Numbered from the stretch's first letter, positions 36,040 to 44,921 are shown. The stretch is DNA of 64,000 nt from Paracoccaceae bacterium (GCA_024639125.1 JAHEJA010000002.1:65369-129368); one strand, 5' to 3'. Numbers and translations are program-made. The notes: generated by a model from the sequence alone, not told the origin.

Positions 36040-36958
36040 CGTCAAAACAAGTATCAAAGGCCACTGCTGTTTCGCGCAATAACCCAAGGATATCATTGCG
36101 TGTGGTGTCCATTGCATCGCCTGTAGGATCAAGTTCGATCACCGGTATTGCCAAATCCGTTGCAATTTGTTGGGCCAGTGCTGTGCCTTCTCTCGGATCT
36201 AGGATAAGGCAGGACACAGGCGTTTTCGACAAATCCGCTATGAAATTTGCCACGGTTTTTGGGCCGACTTCGTGTCCGTCACTGCCAGTGACGACAGCAG
36301 CCAGTTGAAAGCCATACGCAACATCAAAATATTGAAAGGAATCATGTGCAGCCATGTACCTGAGGGGGTCACTTGGCTGAAAGCGTGATTTTATGTCGGC
36401 TTCTATTTGGTCCAGTTGATCAAGAAATACAGCGAGGTTGGATTGAAACAATGACCGATGTTCTGGCGCGCGCTTTACAAGGGTGGCGCTTAGGTCTTGG
36501 GCAATCGTGCGAATATTTCCGACATGTAACCAAAGATGGGGATCTATTGCATGGTCTTCATGATCATGATCATGATCGTGGTCATGTTCATGACTATCGC
36601 TTAAAACCGTCACATCGCGGCTGTCATATACCGAAATACCGTTTAGTTTGGACGCGGTGAGAACGATTTGTTCACTGTCTTCGTCGGTCAAAAGCTTGGC
36701 AATTGCCGGTGTAAATGTTGGATCAGTCCACAAGACGACATCTGCAGATTTCAGTGCGCGCACTTGGGAGGGGCGCAACGACAAACTGTGGTGATCGGCG
36801 TTTTCCGGCACAATGCGTGTCACGGTCACAGCGGAGCCGCCCACATAGGTTGCGATGGATTTCAGAGCGCCGATATCTGTGGCGATGGTCATTTTGTCCT
36901 GAGCAAGGCCGGCGGTTGCCAGCGAACAGCCAATGAGTAAAGCAAACATGCGTATCAT
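36011..36958 (-). CDS. znuA: Zinc ABC transporter substrate-binding protein ZnuA
   Basis: Periplasmic zinc-binding protein (315 aa). A signal peptide (FALLIGCSLATAGLAQ, cleavage near residue 20) precedes the cluster A-I fold. Metal-ligand histidines are seen in ENADHHSLSLRPSQ (H56/H57) and DPHLWLH (H141), and a His/Asp-rich loop HEHDHDHDHDHEDH occupies 123-136. It delivers zinc to ZnuBC. Start at 36958; the longer frame is not supported. It is divergent from zur-znuCB over an 89-base gap with a Zur-like palindrome, so zinc-dependent repression is expected. The His loop is encoded by a CATGAT simple repeat near 36557-36590. Confidence 0.95.
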   Translation of the reverse strand: MIRMFALLIGCSLATAGLAQDKMTIATDIGALKSIATYVGGSAVTVTRIVPENADHHSLSLRPSQVRALKSADVVLWTDPTFTPAIAKLLTDEDSEQIVLTASKLNGISVYDSRDVTVLSDSHEHDHDHDHDHEDHAIDPHLWLHVGNIRTIAQDLSATLVKRAPEHRSLFQSNLAVFLDQLDQIEADIKSRFQPSDPLRYMAAHDSFQYFDVAYGFQLAAVVTGSDGHEVGPKTVANFIADLSKTPVSCLILDPREGTALAQQIATDLAIPVIELDPTGDAMDTTRNDILGLLRETAVAFDTCFDVNTAAAQSR

Positions 36959-37010
36959 CACAGAATTATCCCAAAAAATAAAAAGTCTCGTTGCGCTGGA
37001 TATAAATGTA

Positions 37011-37022
37011 ATGTTATAACAT
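37011..37022. promoter_or_regulatory. Zur box in the znuA/zur divergent promoter
   Basis: ATGTTATAACAT is a perfect 12-base palindrome in an AT-rich context (GTA on the left, ATC on the right), very close to the alphaproteobacterial Zur operator type with TGTTATA.TATAACA. It lies 25 bases before zur and 52 bases before znuA, so one site can control both units. Confidence 0.75.
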
Positions 37023-37047
37023 ATCAATATCAAAACGGGATTTTCTG

Positions 37048-37533
37048 ATGCCTGATGTCGTGGGATTTACAAAGCATAATCACAAACACTGTGTATCGAC
37101 CGCATTGAAAGCGGCACAGGCGCAGTGCGATACGCGCGGGGTGCGGTTTACACCTGTGCGGCGCCGCGCACTAGAAGTGTTGTTGGAGCACCATCGCGCA
37201 CTTGGGGCTTATGACGTTTTGGAGCGGCTTCAGGAAGACGGTTATGGTTCAAAACCCCCAATCGCTTATCGCGCGCTTGGATTTTTGGTGGAACAGGGTT
37301 TGGCGCATCGGGTGGAGCGGCTGAATGCTTATGTTGCTTGTGCTCATCCCGATCGGGATCACACGCCGGCGATTTTGATCTGTAGCGGATGCCACAAAGT
37401 TGCCGAAGCAATTGATACCACGCAAAATTCGGGGCTACGCCAGATGCAAGCAGAAACAGGGTTCACAGTTGCGTCTGTCGCTATCGAAGCCGAAGGCACA
37501 TGTTCAGACTGTACAGAAAAGGCACGCTCATGA
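37048..37533 (+). CDS. zur: Zinc uptake regulator (Fur family)
   Basis: Fur-family repressor (161 aa). The N-terminal winged helix contains VRFTPVRRRALEVLLEHHRA and KPPIAYRALGFLVEQGLAHR. The C-terminal dimer/metal domain has the structural zinc cysteines ICSGCHKVAE and GTCSDCTEK, and H/D-rich CAHPDRDH. The zinc context (znuA divergent, znuCB following) and the Zur-like palindrome upstream identify it as Zur rather than Fur or Mur. With zinc bound it would shut off znuA and its own operon. Its stop overlaps the znuC start as ATGA. Confidence 0.95.
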   Translation: MPDVVGFTKHNHKHCVSTALKAAQAQCDTRGVRFTPVRRRALEVLLEHHRALGAYDVLERLQEDGYGSKPPIAYRALGFLVEQGLAHRVERLNAYVACAHPDRDHTPAILICSGCHKVAEAIDTTQNSGLRQMQAETGFTVASVAIEAEGTCSDCTEKARS

Positions 37534-38261
37534 GCTTGATCACTTTGCAAGATGTCAGCGTAAAATACGATGCTGATCCTGTGCTGTTAAATGTAAATTT
37601 TTCTGTCAACGCAGGCGAGATTATCACAATTGTTGGGCCGAACGGATCCGGGAAATCATCGCTTTTGCATGTTTTGACGGGCGCTTTGGCACAGGCCGGG
37701 GGGGATGTTATTCGATCCTCTGGACTAAAAATCGGGTTTGTGCCGCAGAAATTGTTGGTTGAAAACACCTTTCCTATGACTGTGCGGCGCTTTTTGTCTT
37801 TGCCAGCCAAAGTATCCGACCAAGCGGCCAAAGATGCGCTAGACCGCGTCGGTAGCCCCGAACTTTGGGGGCGGCAAGTTTCTGAATTATCCGGTGGGCA
37901 ATTCCAAAGGGCAATGCTGGCGCGGGCCATCATCGGACGTCCCGATGTATTGATGTTGGATGAACCAACCCAAGGGCTGGACCAACCTGGATCCGCGGCC
38001 TTTTATCAATTGATTGCGGAACTACGCGATGAAATTGGCTGTGCGGTTGTGATGGTAAGCCATGATCTTCATGTGGTGATGAGCGCGTCTGATCGGGTCA
38101 TTTGTTTGAATGGGCACATCTGTTGCGAAGGCGCACCGGATGTCGTTTCAACGGCCCCTGAATATCGTGCGCTTTTTGGAAAAGGCACCAAAGGCGCTTT
38201 GGCGCTTTATCGTCATGACCATGATCATTCGCACACCCACGATCATCCACATTCGCACTAG
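37530..38261 (+). CDS. znuC: Zinc ABC transporter ATP-binding protein ZnuC
   Basis: Cytosolic ATPase of the zinc importer (243 aa). Walker A GPNGSGKS (36-43), signature LSGGQFQRAMLARAI, Walker B VLMLDEPTQGLD and the switch histidine in VVMVSHDLHVVM. The start at 37530 overlaps the zur stop; a longer frame beginning inside zur is rejected. The C-terminus ends in a strikingly His-rich tail (HDHDHSHTHDHPHSH), unusual on the cytosolic face and perhaps a zinc-sensing or buffering element. It forms ZnuBC with the permease 9 bases downstream and takes zinc from ZnuA. Confidence 0.95.
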   Translation: MSLITLQDVSVKYDADPVLLNVNFSVNAGEIITIVGPNGSGKSSLLHVLTGALAQAGGDVIRSSGLKIGFVPQKLLVENTFPMTVRRFLSLPAKVSDQAAKDALDRVGSPELWGRQVSELSGGQFQRAMLARAIIGRPDVLMLDEPTQGLDQPGSAAFYQLIAELRDEIGCAVVMVSHDLHVVMSASDRVICLNGHICCEGAPDVVSTAPEYRALFGKGTKGALALYRHDHDHSHTHDHPHSH

Positions 38262-38270
38262 GGTTCCAAT

Positions 38271-39056
38271 ATGTTAGAAGAATTCATCATCCGAGCAACC
38301 CTTGCTGGATTGGCTGTTGCCTTGGCGACGGGCGTGTTGGGCTGTTTTGTCATTTGGCGCAAGATGGCTTATTTTGGCGATGCATTATCGCACGCATCTA
38401 TCCTTGGGGTCGCAGGTGGATTGGCGCTTGGGCTATCTAGTTTCATCGGTGTCTTGGCGATTGCCGTGGTGATTTCTATCTTGTTGTTCGTATTGGATCG
38501 GCGGTGGTATGCAACGGATACCATCTTGGGTGTGCTATCGCATTCGGCGCTGGCTTTTGGCTTGATCGCAGCGAACCTTATGTCAGGGGTGCGCATATCG
38601 CTCGAAGCCTTGCTGTTTGGTGATATCCTTGCGGTGTCATGGGCGGATCTTTGGGTGATTTGGGGGGGCGCTTTGGCGGTGGTTTCCGTGATTTCTTGGC
38701 GGTGGTCACGATTGATTGCGATGACGGTTGGATATGATCTGGCGGCATCAGCGGGCATCAATGGCCGACGCGAACAATTGGTGCTGACCCTGACTTTGGC
38801 GCTGACAATTGCAATTTCAGTCAAGGTTGTGGGCGCTTTGTTGGTTACTGCATTTCTGATTATCCCAGCAGCAACAGGGCGGCGTTTGGCATCGACACCT
38901 GAAAGCATGGCGCTGGCCTCTGTCGCGGTTGGCGCCGTTTCGGTGATTGTGGGAATGGCTGTGTCCTATGAATTCGATACGCTGGCCGGGCCAACGATGG
39001 TGGCGTCTGCCGCAATTCTATTTGCTGTGGCGCAGGTTATTCCGAAACGGTACTAG
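38271..39056 (+). CDS. znuB: Zinc ABC transporter permease ZnuB
   Basis: Membrane subunit of the zinc importer (261 aa, about eight to nine helices), ABC-3 family. Typical segments are GVLGCFVIWRKMAYFGDALS (22-41), with the SHASILGVA continuation, and GALLVTAFLIIPAATGRRLA, the coupling region. It is the last gene of zur-znuC-znuB. Its final 20 bases overlap the end of the META-domain lipoprotein gene on the opposite strand. Confidence 0.95.
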   Translation: MLEEFIIRATLAGLAVALATGVLGCFVIWRKMAYFGDALSHASILGVAGGLALGLSSFIGVLAIAVVISILLFVLDRRWYATDTILGVLSHSALAFGLIAANLMSGVRISLEALLFGDILAVSWADLWVIWGGALAVVSVISWRWSRLIAMTVGYDLAASAGINGRREQLVLTLTLALTIAISVKVVGALLVTAFLIIPAATGRRLASTPESMALASVAVGAVSVIVGMAVSYEFDTLAGPTMVASAAILFAVAQVIPKRY

Positions 39057-39438
39057 CCCGATACACCAGCTCTTGTCCGTTTGGGGATCTTAGCATCAAC
39101 GTATCCCCCAGAACTTCGGATTCGGTCATTGTTTCTAACGCCTGGAGATACACGGCTTCTAATGCCAAGTCGGGACATGCCCTGCGTGTGGTCAGGATTG
39201 GCGAGAGTTGGAACCAAGGGTAGGGTGCATTCTGGGTGGTTGAATATCTGTTGCATGGCGCTTGTCCGACAACACGGCCTTGGTCCAGAAGCTCTAGGGT
39301 GATAGTTTCTTTTATGGATTGTCCGTCCAATGTATCAAGCCGCCAAAGTTTGCTGGATCCGCCATAAGCCGTTACGCTTTCGTCCGCCATGCACCCCGCG
39401 GCAAGGGTCAAAACCAAACCAAAAATTAATTTACGCAT
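39037..39438 (-). CDS. META-domain lipoprotein
   Basis: Small predicted lipoprotein (133 aa). A signal sequence ends in a lipobox (LVLTLAAGC, Cys16), so the mature protein is likely anchored to the membrane on the periplasmic side. The rest matches the META/HslJ fold: LWRLDTLDGQSIKETITLEL, GQAPCNRYSTTQNAPYPWF and an RRACPDLALEAVYLQALE helix, with the conserved pattern of cysteines C61 and C88. HslJ-like proteins are linked to heat or novobiocin tolerance in E. coli; no function is shown here. Monocistronic. Confidence 0.83.
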   Translation of the reverse strand: MRKLIFGLVLTLAAGCMADESVTAYGGSSKLWRLDTLDGQSIKETITLELLDQGRVVGQAPCNRYSTTQNAPYPWFQLSPILTTRRACPDLALEAVYLQALETMTESEVLGDTLMLRSPNGQELVYRASTVSE

Positions 39439-39522
39439 GACAGCCTGCCTTTCATGGTTCCAATGTAAACAGCAGTTTGGAACTTGTAAGGGGAAACTGG
39501 TCGTATGCGCGACATCGTGCCA

Positions 39523-39547
39523 AAGGCGTCCTATGATCGGACGCCTT
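39523..39547 (-). terminator. Hairpin after the acyl-CoA dehydrogenase gene
   Basis: AAGGCGTCC (39523-39531) and GGACGCCTT (39539-39547) form a perfect 9-bp stem with a 7-base loop, 14 bases past the dehydrogenase stop. Only a short T-run follows on the minus strand, so termination may be weak or bidirectional. Confidence 0.6.
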
Positions 39548-39560
39548 GCTATTCAGAGAT

Positions 39561-41246
39561 TTAATCCATCAAGCGACGGGCAATGACCTGGGCTTGGATT
39601 TCAGCAGCGCCTTCGAAAATGTTCAAAATACGCGCATCACATAGAATACGGCTGATTTTATATTCAAGCGCAAATCCGTTGCCGCCATGAATCTGAAGCC
39701 CATTATCCGCCGCAGCCCATGCGATCCGGGCGCCCAAAAGCTTGGCCATGCCGGCTTCTAGGTCGCAGCGGCGATCATTGTCTTTTTCAAACGCACTGAA
39801 ATATGTCAGCTGGCGGGCGATCATGATTTCTACGGCCATCATTGCCAGCTTGTTGGCAACGCGCGGGAAATTGATCAAGGATTTACCGAATTGTTTGCGA
39901 TCGATTGCATATTGCATCGAGATATCCAAAGCGGATTGTGCAACGCCAACCGCACGCGCGGCGGTTTGGATGCGGGCGCTTTCAAAGGTCTGCATCAACT
40001 GCTTAAAGCCTTTGCCTTCTTCGCCACCCAATAGGTTTTCGCCTTTTACTTTGAAATTATCAAAGGCAAGTTCGTATTCTTTCATGCCGCGATATCCCAG
40101 CACTTCGATTTCGCCACCTGTCATGCCGTCGGTTGGGAATGGGTGTTCATCGGTGCCTGGGGTCTTTTCCGCCAAGAACATAGATAGGCCACGATGGTCC
40201 GTGCTGTCTGGGTTGGTGCGTGCAAGCAGTGTCATGACGTGCGTGCGAGATGCGTGTGTGATCCAGGTTTTGTTCCCTGTGACGCGATAATCATCGCCAT
40301 CCTTGACGGCACGGGTGCGCAATGCCCCCAAATCGGATCCGGTGTTGGGTTCTGTGAAAACGGCGGTGGGAAGGATTTCACCACTGGCAATTTTAGGAAG
40401 CCACTGTGATTTTTGATCATCCGTGCCACCGCAAAGGATCAATTCCGCCGCAATTTCAGACCGTGTTCCCAAAGATCCAACGCCGATATATCCGCGTGAC
40501 AATTCTTCCGAGACGACCGCCATGGATGCTTTGGACAAGCCAAAACCACCAAGGTTTTCGGGGATCGTCAATCCAAAGACACCAAGTTCGGCCAATTCAT
40601 CAATGATTTCTAACGGGATTAATTCGTCGTTCAGATGCCATTCGTGGGCAAAGGGTTCAACTTTTTCCACAGCAAAGCGGCGGAACTGTTCGCGGATCAT
40701 TTCCAGCTCTTCGTCCAAACCGCTATGACCAACGGTAACGTTGGCGGATTGCTCTTGCATCAATTCAACCAACCGGCTGCGTGCGGCTTGGGAATTGCCC
40801 GACGTCATCAACGTGATGATCGCCGCATTTTGGAAAATACTATCAGCAGCCGACAGCCCCAAATCAGCAAGCCGTAGAATTTCACCTTGGCTCATTGGGA
40901 TGCCGCCCTGAAGCTGCGCCAGATATTCGCCAAAAGCGATCTGCAAGATCAGCTGTTCGACTTCTCCAAAGTTTTGATCTGATGCGAGCGCATGTGCCCA
41001 TTTGTTCATCTGACGCAAGGATTCCACATAGGTCGCAAGCCACGCTAACCCATGAGCAGCGTGTTGGTTCGCTTCGATCAGGCTGCCCGAGATGCGGTCA
41101 TCTTGGGTGATTTGCACCCGCAGGTTTGCTTTGGCGCGATCCAATAGATCCTCTAACGGAGCAATCGTTTGCTCGGTCAGTACGAGCACATCGTTTAGCA
41201 ACATCTGTTCGCTCATATTCATATCCTGTCCATCGTGCGCCATCAC
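39561..41246 (-). CDS. mcd: Acyl-CoA dehydrogenase, probable (2S)-methylsuccinyl-CoA dehydrogenase
   Basis: FAD acyl-CoA dehydrogenase (561 aa) with an extra N-terminal domain of about 150 residues (YVESLRQMNKWAHALA, QLILQIAFGEYLAQLQGGIP), as in Mcd of the ethylmalonyl-CoA pathway. The core shows FAVEKVEPFAHEWH, GVFGLTIPENLGG, AVFTEPNTGSDLGALRTRAV, KTWITHASRTHVM and the C-terminal GGNGFALEYKISRILCDARI, with the catalytic Glu region. Mcd oxidises methylsuccinyl-CoA to mesaconyl-CoA during acetyl-CoA assimilation. The assignment rests on length and the N-terminal domain, recalled rather than searched. Start uncertain: two adjacent ATGs (41246, 41243) near AAAAGG and another at about 41213. Confidence 0.78.
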   Translation of the reverse strand: MMAHDGQDMNMSEQMLLNDVLVLTEQTIAPLEDLLDRAKANLRVQITQDDRISGSLIEANQHAAHGLAWLATYVESLRQMNKWAHALASDQNFGEVEQLILQIAFGEYLAQLQGGIPMSQGEILRLADLGLSAADSIFQNAAIITLMTSGNSQAARSRLVELMQEQSANVTVGHSGLDEELEMIREQFRRFAVEKVEPFAHEWHLNDELIPLEIIDELAELGVFGLTIPENLGGFGLSKASMAVVSEELSRGYIGVGSLGTRSEIAAELILCGGTDDQKSQWLPKIASGEILPTAVFTEPNTGSDLGALRTRAVKDGDDYRVTGNKTWITHASRTHVMTLLARTNPDSTDHRGLSMFLAEKTPGTDEHPFPTDGMTGGEIEVLGYRGMKEYELAFDNFKVKGENLLGGEEGKGFKQLMQTFESARIQTAARAVGVAQSALDISMQYAIDRKQFGKSLINFPRVANKLAMMAVEIMIARQLTYFSAFEKDNDRRCDLEAGMAKLLGARIAWAAADNGLQIHGGNGFALEYKISRILCDARILNIFEGAAEIQAQVIARRLMD

Positions 41247-41389
41247 ATCATCCTTTTCAATTTGTCTAACCTTCTAATCATTATGCAACCGCAGCGCAAC
41301 AAAAATACTTAAATGAAACCTTTTTTGTTTTAAAATTACGTAGCGAAATTTGCGGTGGTTTATTTCTGCATGCGTGCTAAGGACTAACT

Positions 41390-42154
41390 ATGGATCCCCT
41401 ATTGTTTCACTTTGATACCCTAACGATTATCCTTGTTTTTATGGTGGCTCTCTTTGCGGGAATCGTAAAGGGGATCGTCGGTTTTGCGATGCCTACGATT
41501 CTAATTTCGGGTTTATCCATGGTGATTTCGCCTGATTTGGCCCTTGCTGGATTGCTTTTGCCGACGTTGTTTACCAACGGCGTCCAAGCCTTGGGGCAGG
41601 GGATTAATGCTGCACGTGCATCCTTGATCAAGTTCAAGGGGTTTCTCATTGTCGGTGCGATCTTTCTTTTGGCAAGCTCGCAGTTGGTGCCTTTGATTCC
41701 GATGGATATGATGTTCGGATATCTGGGCGTGCTGGTGGTCACGTTGTCTTTGATTCAAATGTCTGGATGGCAAATTCCTGTGGGCAAGGGGCGCTTGGGG
41801 ACTATCATCATGGGGGCGATTGCTGGCTTTACAGGGGGGTTGTCCGGTGTTTGGGGTCCGCCAACCGTGGCGTATCTGACGGCGTTGAATACAGAGAAAA
41901 GCGAACAAATCCGCGTGCAGGGTGTCATCTACGGGTTGGGCGCGGTTTTATTGGTTCTGGCGCATATGACTTCGGGGATTTTAACCAAATCGACCGCGAT
42001 TTTTTCTGCATCGCTATTGGGGCCGGCTCTGGTTGGGCTTTATGTCGGATCGCGCATTCGCAATCGCATTGACCAACGCCGCTTTAAATTAGCGACGTTG
42101 GCGGTTTTGTTTATTGCGGGATGCAATCTGATCCGGCGGGCTTGGTTCGCCTAA
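41390..42154 (+). CDS. TSUP family permease (TauE/SafE type)
   Basis: Inner-membrane protein of the sulfite exporter TauE/SafE family (254 aa, about eight helices in two repeats). Typical parts are MVALFAGIVKGIVGFAMPTI (17-36), with the conserved G-rich first repeat motif, and GAIAGFTGGLSGVWGPPTVA in the second. It probably exports or imports a small organic or sulfur anion such as sulfite or sulfoacetate. Divergent from the acyl-CoA dehydrogenase across 143 bases; no sulfur genes are adjacent, so the substrate is open. A run of C (eight) lies just after its stop. Confidence 0.88.
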   Translation: MDPLLFHFDTLTIILVFMVALFAGIVKGIVGFAMPTILISGLSMVISPDLALAGLLLPTLFTNGVQALGQGINAARASLIKFKGFLIVGAIFLLASSQLVPLIPMDMMFGYLGVLVVTLSLIQMSGWQIPVGKGRLGTIIMGAIAGFTGGLSGVWGPPTVAYLTALNTEKSEQIRVQGVIYGLGAVLLVLAHMTSGILTKSTAIFSASLLGPALVGLYVGSRIRNRIDQRRFKLATLAVLFIAGCNLIRRAWFA

Positions 42155-42175
42155 GATCGCAGGCGCCCCCCCCCA

Positions 42176-42805
42176 TTATCGAACGGGCGGAAGAATAGCC
42201 GAGTCCAAGGTACAGTCTTTGACAACATCCCGTCCACAGGGAACGGGTGCCAAATCTTTGGACAAGCACACGCGGACTTCTTGGATATAGCGATCGCGAC
42301 ACGTCACGGTGACCATGTCCTTTTCCAAATTTGGGTTGGCCTTCAAAAAGGCTTCTTCGACAACCGAGGCAGGTAATTTTACACGCTTGTCTAGCTTTTT
42401 GAAAACAGGCGGGCGGACAACGCTTTCATAGGCTTGGCGCGATGTTTCGAAATAGTTGGCAGCGGATAGGCCAGAGCAGCTACCGTGTTTTTTCCATTGA
42501 TGCCATGCCAGCCCAGATGTGCCCATGATATCAGTCATCGCATTGGTCATTTGACGGGATGGCGCACGTTCTGGCGTCTGACAAAACGATGGCCAGCCCT
42601 GATGATACTGTGGCCACAGGCCGTGCAAGGTCCAGCCATAGTCGAATTTAGGGTCGCATTGTTCTGAATTTTTGGCGTCGCCTTCGATTTCACAAAAGCT
42701 TGGGGACCAGCTTAACGACATCACATAATAATCAAAGTCATCAGAATAGGCGGCAGTGGCCACGGTCAAAACCGCGCCAGTAATTAGATTTTTGATGATG
42801 TTCAT
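42176..42805 (-). CDS. Ribonuclease T2 family protein
   Basis: Secreted ribonuclease of the T2 family (209 aa). A signal peptide (NLITGAVLTVATAAYSDD, cleavage near residue 20) is followed by both active-site segments: WTLHGLWPQYHQ (CAS I) and HQWKKHGSCSG (CAS II), plus YYVMSLSWSPSFCE at the start of the mature chain. Cysteines are consistent with disulfides. It would cleave RNA in the periplasm or outside, perhaps to scavenge nucleotides, as E. coli RNase I does. The ATG at 42805 is preferred, preceded by AGAGAG; an in-frame start seven codons earlier is unlikely. Confidence 0.93.
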   Translation of the reverse strand: MNIIKNLITGAVLTVATAAYSDDFDYYVMSLSWSPSFCEIEGDAKNSEQCDPKFDYGWTLHGLWPQYHQGWPSFCQTPERAPSRQMTNAMTDIMGTSGLAWHQWKKHGSCSGLSAANYFETSRQAYESVVRPPVFKKLDKRVKLPASVVEEAFLKANPNLEKDMVTVTCRDRYIQEVRVCLSKDLAPVPCGRDVVKDCTLDSAILPPVR

Positions 42806-42931
42806 TCTCTCTTCCCTTTCCGTCACAAGACGTATATAGACACCTGCAAGTTTCCCTACACTGGTAACCCGCCTTGGAAAAGGCCGCCTGCAAGTCAGGC
42901 AACGGGGAAAATGTATTAAGGAGTGACGGAT

Positions 42932-43678
42932 ATGTCAAAACCGATTATGGCACGTGCAACCGCAGTTTGGCTGGTTGACAATACGACCCTTACATTCAAG
43001 CAGATTGCTGATTTTGTAAGCATGCACGAACTCGAAGTTCAGGGAATCGCTGATGGTGATGTTGCAACGGGTGTAAAAGGCTTTGATCCTGTTTCTAACA
43101 ATCAGCTAGACCAGTCTGAAATTGATGCGGCGGAAAAAAACCCGATGCACAAGTTGAAGTTGAAATTCAACCCGGCGGCTGCTGGCGAAGAAAAACGCCG
43201 CGGTCCACGCTATACACCCTTGTCCAAGCGTCAGGATCGTCCAGCGTCAATCTATTGGTTGGTAAAGTTCCATCCTGAATTAAGTGATGGTCAGATTTCC
43301 AAGCTTGTTGGAACGACAAAGCCAACGATCCAAGCGATCCGTGAACGTACACATTGGAACATTGCGAACATTCAACCAATTGATCCGGTTGCTTTGGGGT
43401 TGTGTAAACAATCAGAGTTGGATGCCGTTGTGCAAAAAGCGGCTGCGAAACGCGCCTCTGAAGGTACGGTAATGACCGACGACGAACGTCGCAAGTTGGT
43501 TAGCACAGAGCAATCATTGGGCATGGCTACAGAGCCAAAAATCCCAACCGCCATCGAAGGGCTCGAAGCGTTTTCATTGCGTGAAGACGATGACGAAGAA
43601 GAAGATACAAACAATTATCTTGATGCGGATAGTTTCTTTAACCTTCCCGGCGATGAACAGCCCGACGTAGAAGAGTAA
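42932..43678 (+). CDS. trcR: Cell-cycle regulator TrcR family (DUF1013)
   Basis: Conserved alphaproteobacterial protein (248 aa) of the DUF1013/TrcR family. The N-terminal two-thirds are strongly conserved: MARATAVWLVDNTTLTFKQI, then VQGIADGDVATGVKGFDP, with KLVGTTKPTIQAIRERTHWN resembling a helix-turn-helix. The C-terminus is acidic and low complexity (REDDDEEEDTNN). TrcR-type proteins are described as transcription-associated cell-cycle regulators; direct evidence for this protein is absent. AAGGAG at 42918-42923 fixes the ATG at 42932. A terminator follows, so the gene is a single unit. Confidence 0.9.
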   Translation: MSKPIMARATAVWLVDNTTLTFKQIADFVSMHELEVQGIADGDVATGVKGFDPVSNNQLDQSEIDAAEKNPMHKLKLKFNPAAAGEEKRRGPRYTPLSKRQDRPASIYWLVKFHPELSDGQISKLVGTTKPTIQAIRERTHWNIANIQPIDPVALGLCKQSELDAVVQKAAAKRASEGTVMTDDERRKLVSTEQSLGMATEPKIPTAIEGLEAFSLREDDDEEEDTNNYLDADSFFNLPGDEQPDVEE

Positions 43679-43705
43679 GCATCTTCTTTTGCTGAAAATT
43701 TTGAA

Positions 43706-43736
43706 CCCCTGATCTTGGATCGGGGGTTTTTCTTTT
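43706..43736 (+). terminator. Intrinsic terminator after trcR
   Basis: CCCCTGATC and GATCGGGGG pair around a TTG loop within 43706-43726, followed by TTTTTCTTTT. It lies 28 bases after the stop codon. Confidence 0.8.
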
Positions 43737-43776
43737 CTAAGGTCTATGAAACGCGTGAACCAATCGGGAATACCAC

Positions 43777-44910
43777 ATGAAGATCGCAGTCATCGGCGCA
43801 GGGCTCATTGGGGCAGCTGCTGCGAAATATTTGGCGCAAGCTGGGGTGAATGTTACGTTGTTTGGTCCAACAGAACCGAGCAACACAGCCAATTATACTG
43901 GCCCTTTTGCCAGCCATTATGACGAAGGCCGCATTACGCGATCATTGGATGCATCGCCGTTTTGGGCGCAAGCTGCAATCGCGAGTATATCAAGATACAG
44001 AACAATCGAAGCCGCTAGCCGTATTGCATTTTACACTCCTGTCGGAATTTTGATTGCGGGTCCCAATGGATCAGAGACGGTTACACAGGTCATTGCGACT
44101 GCACAGCATCAAGGTACATCCGCCACATTGATGGACGGTGACGGATTATCAAAACAATTCCCATATTTTGCTTTCGCGCCGTCAGATTGCGGAGTTTGGG
44201 AACAAGGGGATGCGGGTCACATATCACCGCGCCGCTTGGTACAGGCGCAGATCGCATTGGCCCAAGCCGCAGGGGCGCATTGGCACAAGGTCGCTGTGGA
44301 TCATGTTGCACCAAAGCTTGTTCATGTGGGCAAACAGGCCCATGTGTTTGATCGCGTTTTGGTCGCCGCAGGCGGATATAGCGATTCCCTTTTGGGGGGC
44401 GCTTTGTCATTGGATGTCTTTGCGCGAACCGTTGCTTTTTTCGAAGTTTCGGCCGAGACAGCGCACCAACTGTCCACGCAGCCATCGTTGATTTATTATG
44501 ATACCCAAGGTCGCGATCCCTATCTGTTGCCGCCAATACGCTATCCTGACGGTCGCTATTATCTGAAACTAGGCGGTGACAATATTGATGTAAAATTAGG
44601 GTCCTCGTCAGAAATTTCTGACTGGTTCCGATCCGGCGGGAACCCAGAGGTCCGTGATATCTTGCAAGACCATTTTCATCAGAGAATGCCGAAAATTAAG
44701 GTAAATTCATATCATATGGCGGCCTGTGTCACGACATTTGATAGGTCCGACTTGCCTGTGCTTAGGTCGCTTGAACCAGACCTATATGTCGCCACCGCTG
44801 GCAGTGGCCGCGCCGCAAAAAGCAGTGACGAACTGGGCCGATTGGCCGCATTGATGGTGCTAGATCAAGCGCGACCCAGCTGGGCGCAATGTCTCTTAAA
44901 TACAACTTAG
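43777..44910 (+). CDS. FAD-dependent oxidoreductase (DAO family)
   Basis: Flavoprotein (377 aa) of the D-amino-acid oxidase/sarcosine oxidase superfamily. It starts KIAVIGAGLIGAAAAKYLAQ (2-21), with GxGxxG and an aliphatic second strand (NVTLFGPTEP). It ends with the FAD segment SLEPDLYVATAGSGRAAKSS. No signal peptide and no fused domain. The region HYDEGRITRSLDASPFW resembles monomeric sarcosine oxidase/N-methyltryptophan oxidase proteins, which have conserved RxxR-type substrate contacts. The substrate is unknown. It precedes the ornithine decarboxylase leader; an A/T hairpin after its stop probably separates the units. Confidence 0.82.
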   Translation: MKIAVIGAGLIGAAAAKYLAQAGVNVTLFGPTEPSNTANYTGPFASHYDEGRITRSLDASPFWAQAAIASISRYRTIEAASRIAFYTPVGILIAGPNGSETVTQVIATAQHQGTSATLMDGDGLSKQFPYFAFAPSDCGVWEQGDAGHISPRRLVQAQIALAQAAGAHWHKVAVDHVAPKLVHVGKQAHVFDRVLVAAGGYSDSLLGGALSLDVFARTVAFFEVSAETAHQLSTQPSLIYYDTQGRDPYLLPPIRYPDGRYYLKLGGDNIDVKLGSSSEISDWFRSGGNPEVRDILQDHFHQRMPKIKVNSYHMAACVTTFDRSDLPVLRSLEPDLYVATAGSGRAAKSSDELGRLAALMVLDQARPSWAQCLLNTT

Positions 44911-44921
44911 GGGTGGGCTCG

